From Phaeobacter sp. G2 (GTDB lineage Bacteria > Pseudomonadota > Alphaproteobacteria > Rhodobacterales > Rhodobacteraceae): DNA of 64,000 nucleotides. The position numbers and the translations under genes were made by a program. How positions within the stretch are numbered: the stretch's first letter is position 1; each line of letters opens with the position of its first letter. The notes under the pieces were generated by a model. That model saw only the letters and a list, made by a program, of their open reading frames with translations. It was not told where the DNA came from and searched no databases. The stretch lies in contig CP104100.1 in NCBI GenBank assembly GCA_025163595.1, positions 868,001 through 932,000 of the forward strand. The letters are read 5' to 3'. Positions 62,458 to 64,000 of the stretch are shown here, piece by piece.

Positions 62458-64000
62458 ATGACCGAGTTTAATTCAATCCTGGTGGCCAATCGTGGCGAGA
62501 TCGCCCTGCGTATCATGCGCACGGCGCGCGCGATGGGGATGACTTGCGTGGCGGTGTATACCGAAGCCGACGCAGGGAGCCCGCATGTGGGTTTTGCTGA
62601 TCGCGCCATCTGCATTGGCACCGGCCCGGTGGGCGACAGCTATCTGGATGCATCCAAGGTTCTGGCCGCGGCACAGGAGGCAGGCGCGCAGGCGGTGCAC
62701 CCCGGCTATGGCTTCTTGTCGGAGAATGCCGAATTTGCCCGCGCCTGCACTGCGGCTGGCCTTACGTTTATTGGCCCCAGCGCTGAGTCCATTGCTCTGA
62801 TGGGCAACAAAGCAGCCGCCAAACGGCGCATGATCGAAGCAGGGGTTCCCTGCGTTCCCGGCTATGAGGGGGCAGATCAGTCACCGGCTGTGCTGGCGGC
62901 AGAGGCGGCAGGGATTGGCTATCCGGTAATGATCAAGGCGGCGGCAGGGGGCGGCGGCCGTGGCATGCGGCTGGTCACCGCCCCCGAAGGTTTTGCACCG
63001 GCTTTGGATCTGGCCAAAAGCGAAGCCCTGTCGGCCTTTGGCTCGGATGAGATGATCCTGGAAAAGGCGGTGATGCGCCCGCGTCACGTGGAGATCCAGA
63101 TCTTTGCTGATGCCAGTGGCAATACCATCCACCTGGGCGAGCGCGACTGCTCGGTGCAGCGCCGCCATCAGAAGGTGGTGGAAGAGGCCCCCTGTCCGGT
63201 GATGACGCCTGAGCTGCGCGCCGAAATGGGTGCGGCTGCGGTGGCTGCGGCCCGCGCTGTCAGCTATCTGGGGGCCGGAACGGTGGAGTTCCTGCTGGAT
63301 GCCGATGGGGCTTTTTACTTTCTGGAGATGAACACCCGCCTGCAGGTGGAACACCCGGTAACGGAGATGGTCACGGGGCTCGATCTGGTGGCGCTGCAGA
63401 TCCGCGCGGCGCGTGGTCAGGCGCTGGGGCTGGCGCAACACGACGTGGCGCTGACCGGCCATGCCATCGAGGTGCGGCTCTACGCCGAAGACGCCAGCCA
63501 GGGGTTTTTGCCTCAATCCGGCGGGATCAGTCTCTGGCAGCCGCCCAGCGGGCCGGGCATCCGGGTGGATGCGGGGATTACCTCCGGGCAGGAAGTCTCT
63601 GCTTTTTATGACCCTATGCTGGCCAAACTCATCGCCCATGGATCCACGCGCGGCGAGGCGCTGGAGCGCTTGATTGCGGCGCTGCGCGATACGGTGATTT
63701 TTGGGCCTGCCTGCAACCGTGATTTTCTGATTGATGTTCTCAGCCATGGGGAATTTGCCACAGGGGCGGCCACCACTGGTTTTATCAGTGACCACTTTGA
63801 TCCACTTCTGCCGCCCGAGGTCACCAGCGCCGATCTGGCGCTGGCAGCGGGGCTGATCTATCGCGCCGATCAGGCGGCAATGGCTCAACAGGCCACCATC
63901 CCGGCAGATCTGCTTGGCTGGTCCAGTCAGGGGGCGTTGCAGGCGCGAATGGTACTGGAGGCCGGAGGCGATCCTGTGACGGTGCAGCTACGCCAGGGTC
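62458..64000 (+). CDS. Biotin carboxylase (alpha) subunit of acyl-CoA carboxylase, 5' part
   Basis: Carboxylates biotin with ATP and bicarbonate. 514 in-window residues; the gene continues past 64000, so the biotin-carrier Lys is out of view. It starts MTEFNSILVANRGEIALRIMR, with the ATP-grasp motifs HPGYGFLSENAEF, KAAAGGGGRGMRLV, the EMNTRLQVEHPVTE active-site block and a Glu-Arg-Asp-Cys-Ser-Val-Gln-Arg segment. GAGAGGAG lies upstream of the start. It follows the carboxyltransferase gene by 17 bases. Confidence 0.93.
   Translation, partial: MTEFNSILVANRGEIALRIMRTARAMGMTCVAVYTEADAGSPHVGFADRAICIGTGPVGDSYLDASKVLAAAQEAGAQAVHPGYGFLSENAEFARACTAAGLTFIGPSAESIALMGNKAAAKRRMIEAGVPCVPGYEGADQSPAVLAAEAAGIGYPVMIKAAAGGGGRGMRLVTAPEGFAPALDLAKSEALSAFGSDEMILEKAVMRPRHVEIQIFADASGNTIHLGERDCSVQRRHQKVVEEAPCPVMTPELRAEMGAAAVAAARAVSYLGAGTVEFLLDADGAFYFLEMNTRLQVEHPVTEMVTGLDLVALQIRAARGQALGLAQHDVALTGHAIEVRLYAEDASQGFLPQSGGISLWQPPSGPGIRVDAGITSGQEVSAFYDPMLAKLIAHGSTRGEALERLIAALRDTVIFGPACNRDFLIDVLSHGEFATGAATTGFISDHFDPLLPPEVTSADLALAAGLIYRADQAAMAQQATIPADLLGWSSQGALQARMVLEAGGDPVTVQLRQG

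Overview
The window is a 64 kb piece of a GC-rich alphaproteobacterial chromosome, almost certainly from a Rhodobacteraceae member of the Roseobacter group (Ruegeria/Phaeobacter-like). This rests on gene order and content: mdh-sucC-sucD-odhA-odhB-lpd, mcl2-mch-sdhCDAB, ecm, ccr next to a luxR-luxI pair, and a paa operon. No rRNA, tRNA, insertion sequence, prophage or CRISPR array was seen. The genus is inferred, not shown.

Layout. 1-6.5 kb: end of a DUF4175 gene, a zinc-ribbon membrane protein, then ftsE-ftsX-plsC-PPOX as an overlapping operon. 6.5-18.3 kb, minus strand: the TCA block mdh, sucC, sucD, sucA, sucB, lpdA, interrupted by small lower-GC orphan genes. 18.8-22.4 kb: mcl2, NnrU-like, DUF1737 and mch, part of the ethylmalonyl-CoA pathway for C2 assimilation. 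22.5-28.1 kb: DUF1194, then sdhC-sdhD-sdhA-lipoprotein-P-loop protein-sdhB. 28.3-33.8 kb: small ORFs, DUF1989, deoD, H-NS-like and ecm. 33.9-41.1 kb: PlsB-like acyltransferase, ccr, luxR, luxI, RecD-like helicase, SDR. 41.5-48.4 kb: TIGR02186/TauE pair and a BMP-type nucleoside ABC transporter. 48.6-52.1 kb: rimI, tsaB, nfuA, usp, ilvE. 52.4-58.6 kb: phenylacetate operon paaJ-paaA-DUF3291-paaB-paaC-paaD-paaE-ferritin-like. 58.9-64 kb, divergent: AtuA-like gene with an acyl-CoA carboxylase beta subunit and biotin carboxylase, cut by the window end.

Metabolic logic. The genes combine a complete 2-oxoglutarate-to-fumarate arm plus malate dehydrogenase with key steps of the ethylmalonyl-CoA pathway (Ccr, Ecm, Mch, Mcl2). 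The two ends feed acetyl-CoA, succinyl-CoA and propionyl-CoA-type intermediates from phenylacetate and branched acyl-CoA breakdown into this core. The LuxR/LuxI pair sits directly after ccr.

Non-coding signals are unusually rich. (a) The sucC and sdhC upstream regions carry the same paired TGTGATCAC palindromes, exactly 21 bp apart and about 112 bp before the start codon. (b) Five copies of a GC-rich two-hairpin element share two conserved blocks, GCTCCCGCC and TTGGGCC, 40-44 bp apart, with variable but self-complementary stems. (c) Several genes are followed by unrelated short tandem repeats that begin at or near the stop codon, the most striking being a 25-26 bp TGACCTCTGGTCAAACGAAA array. 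(d) An Irr-type iron box precedes nfuA. (e) A TetR-type palindrome lies between the paa operon and the carboxylase cluster.
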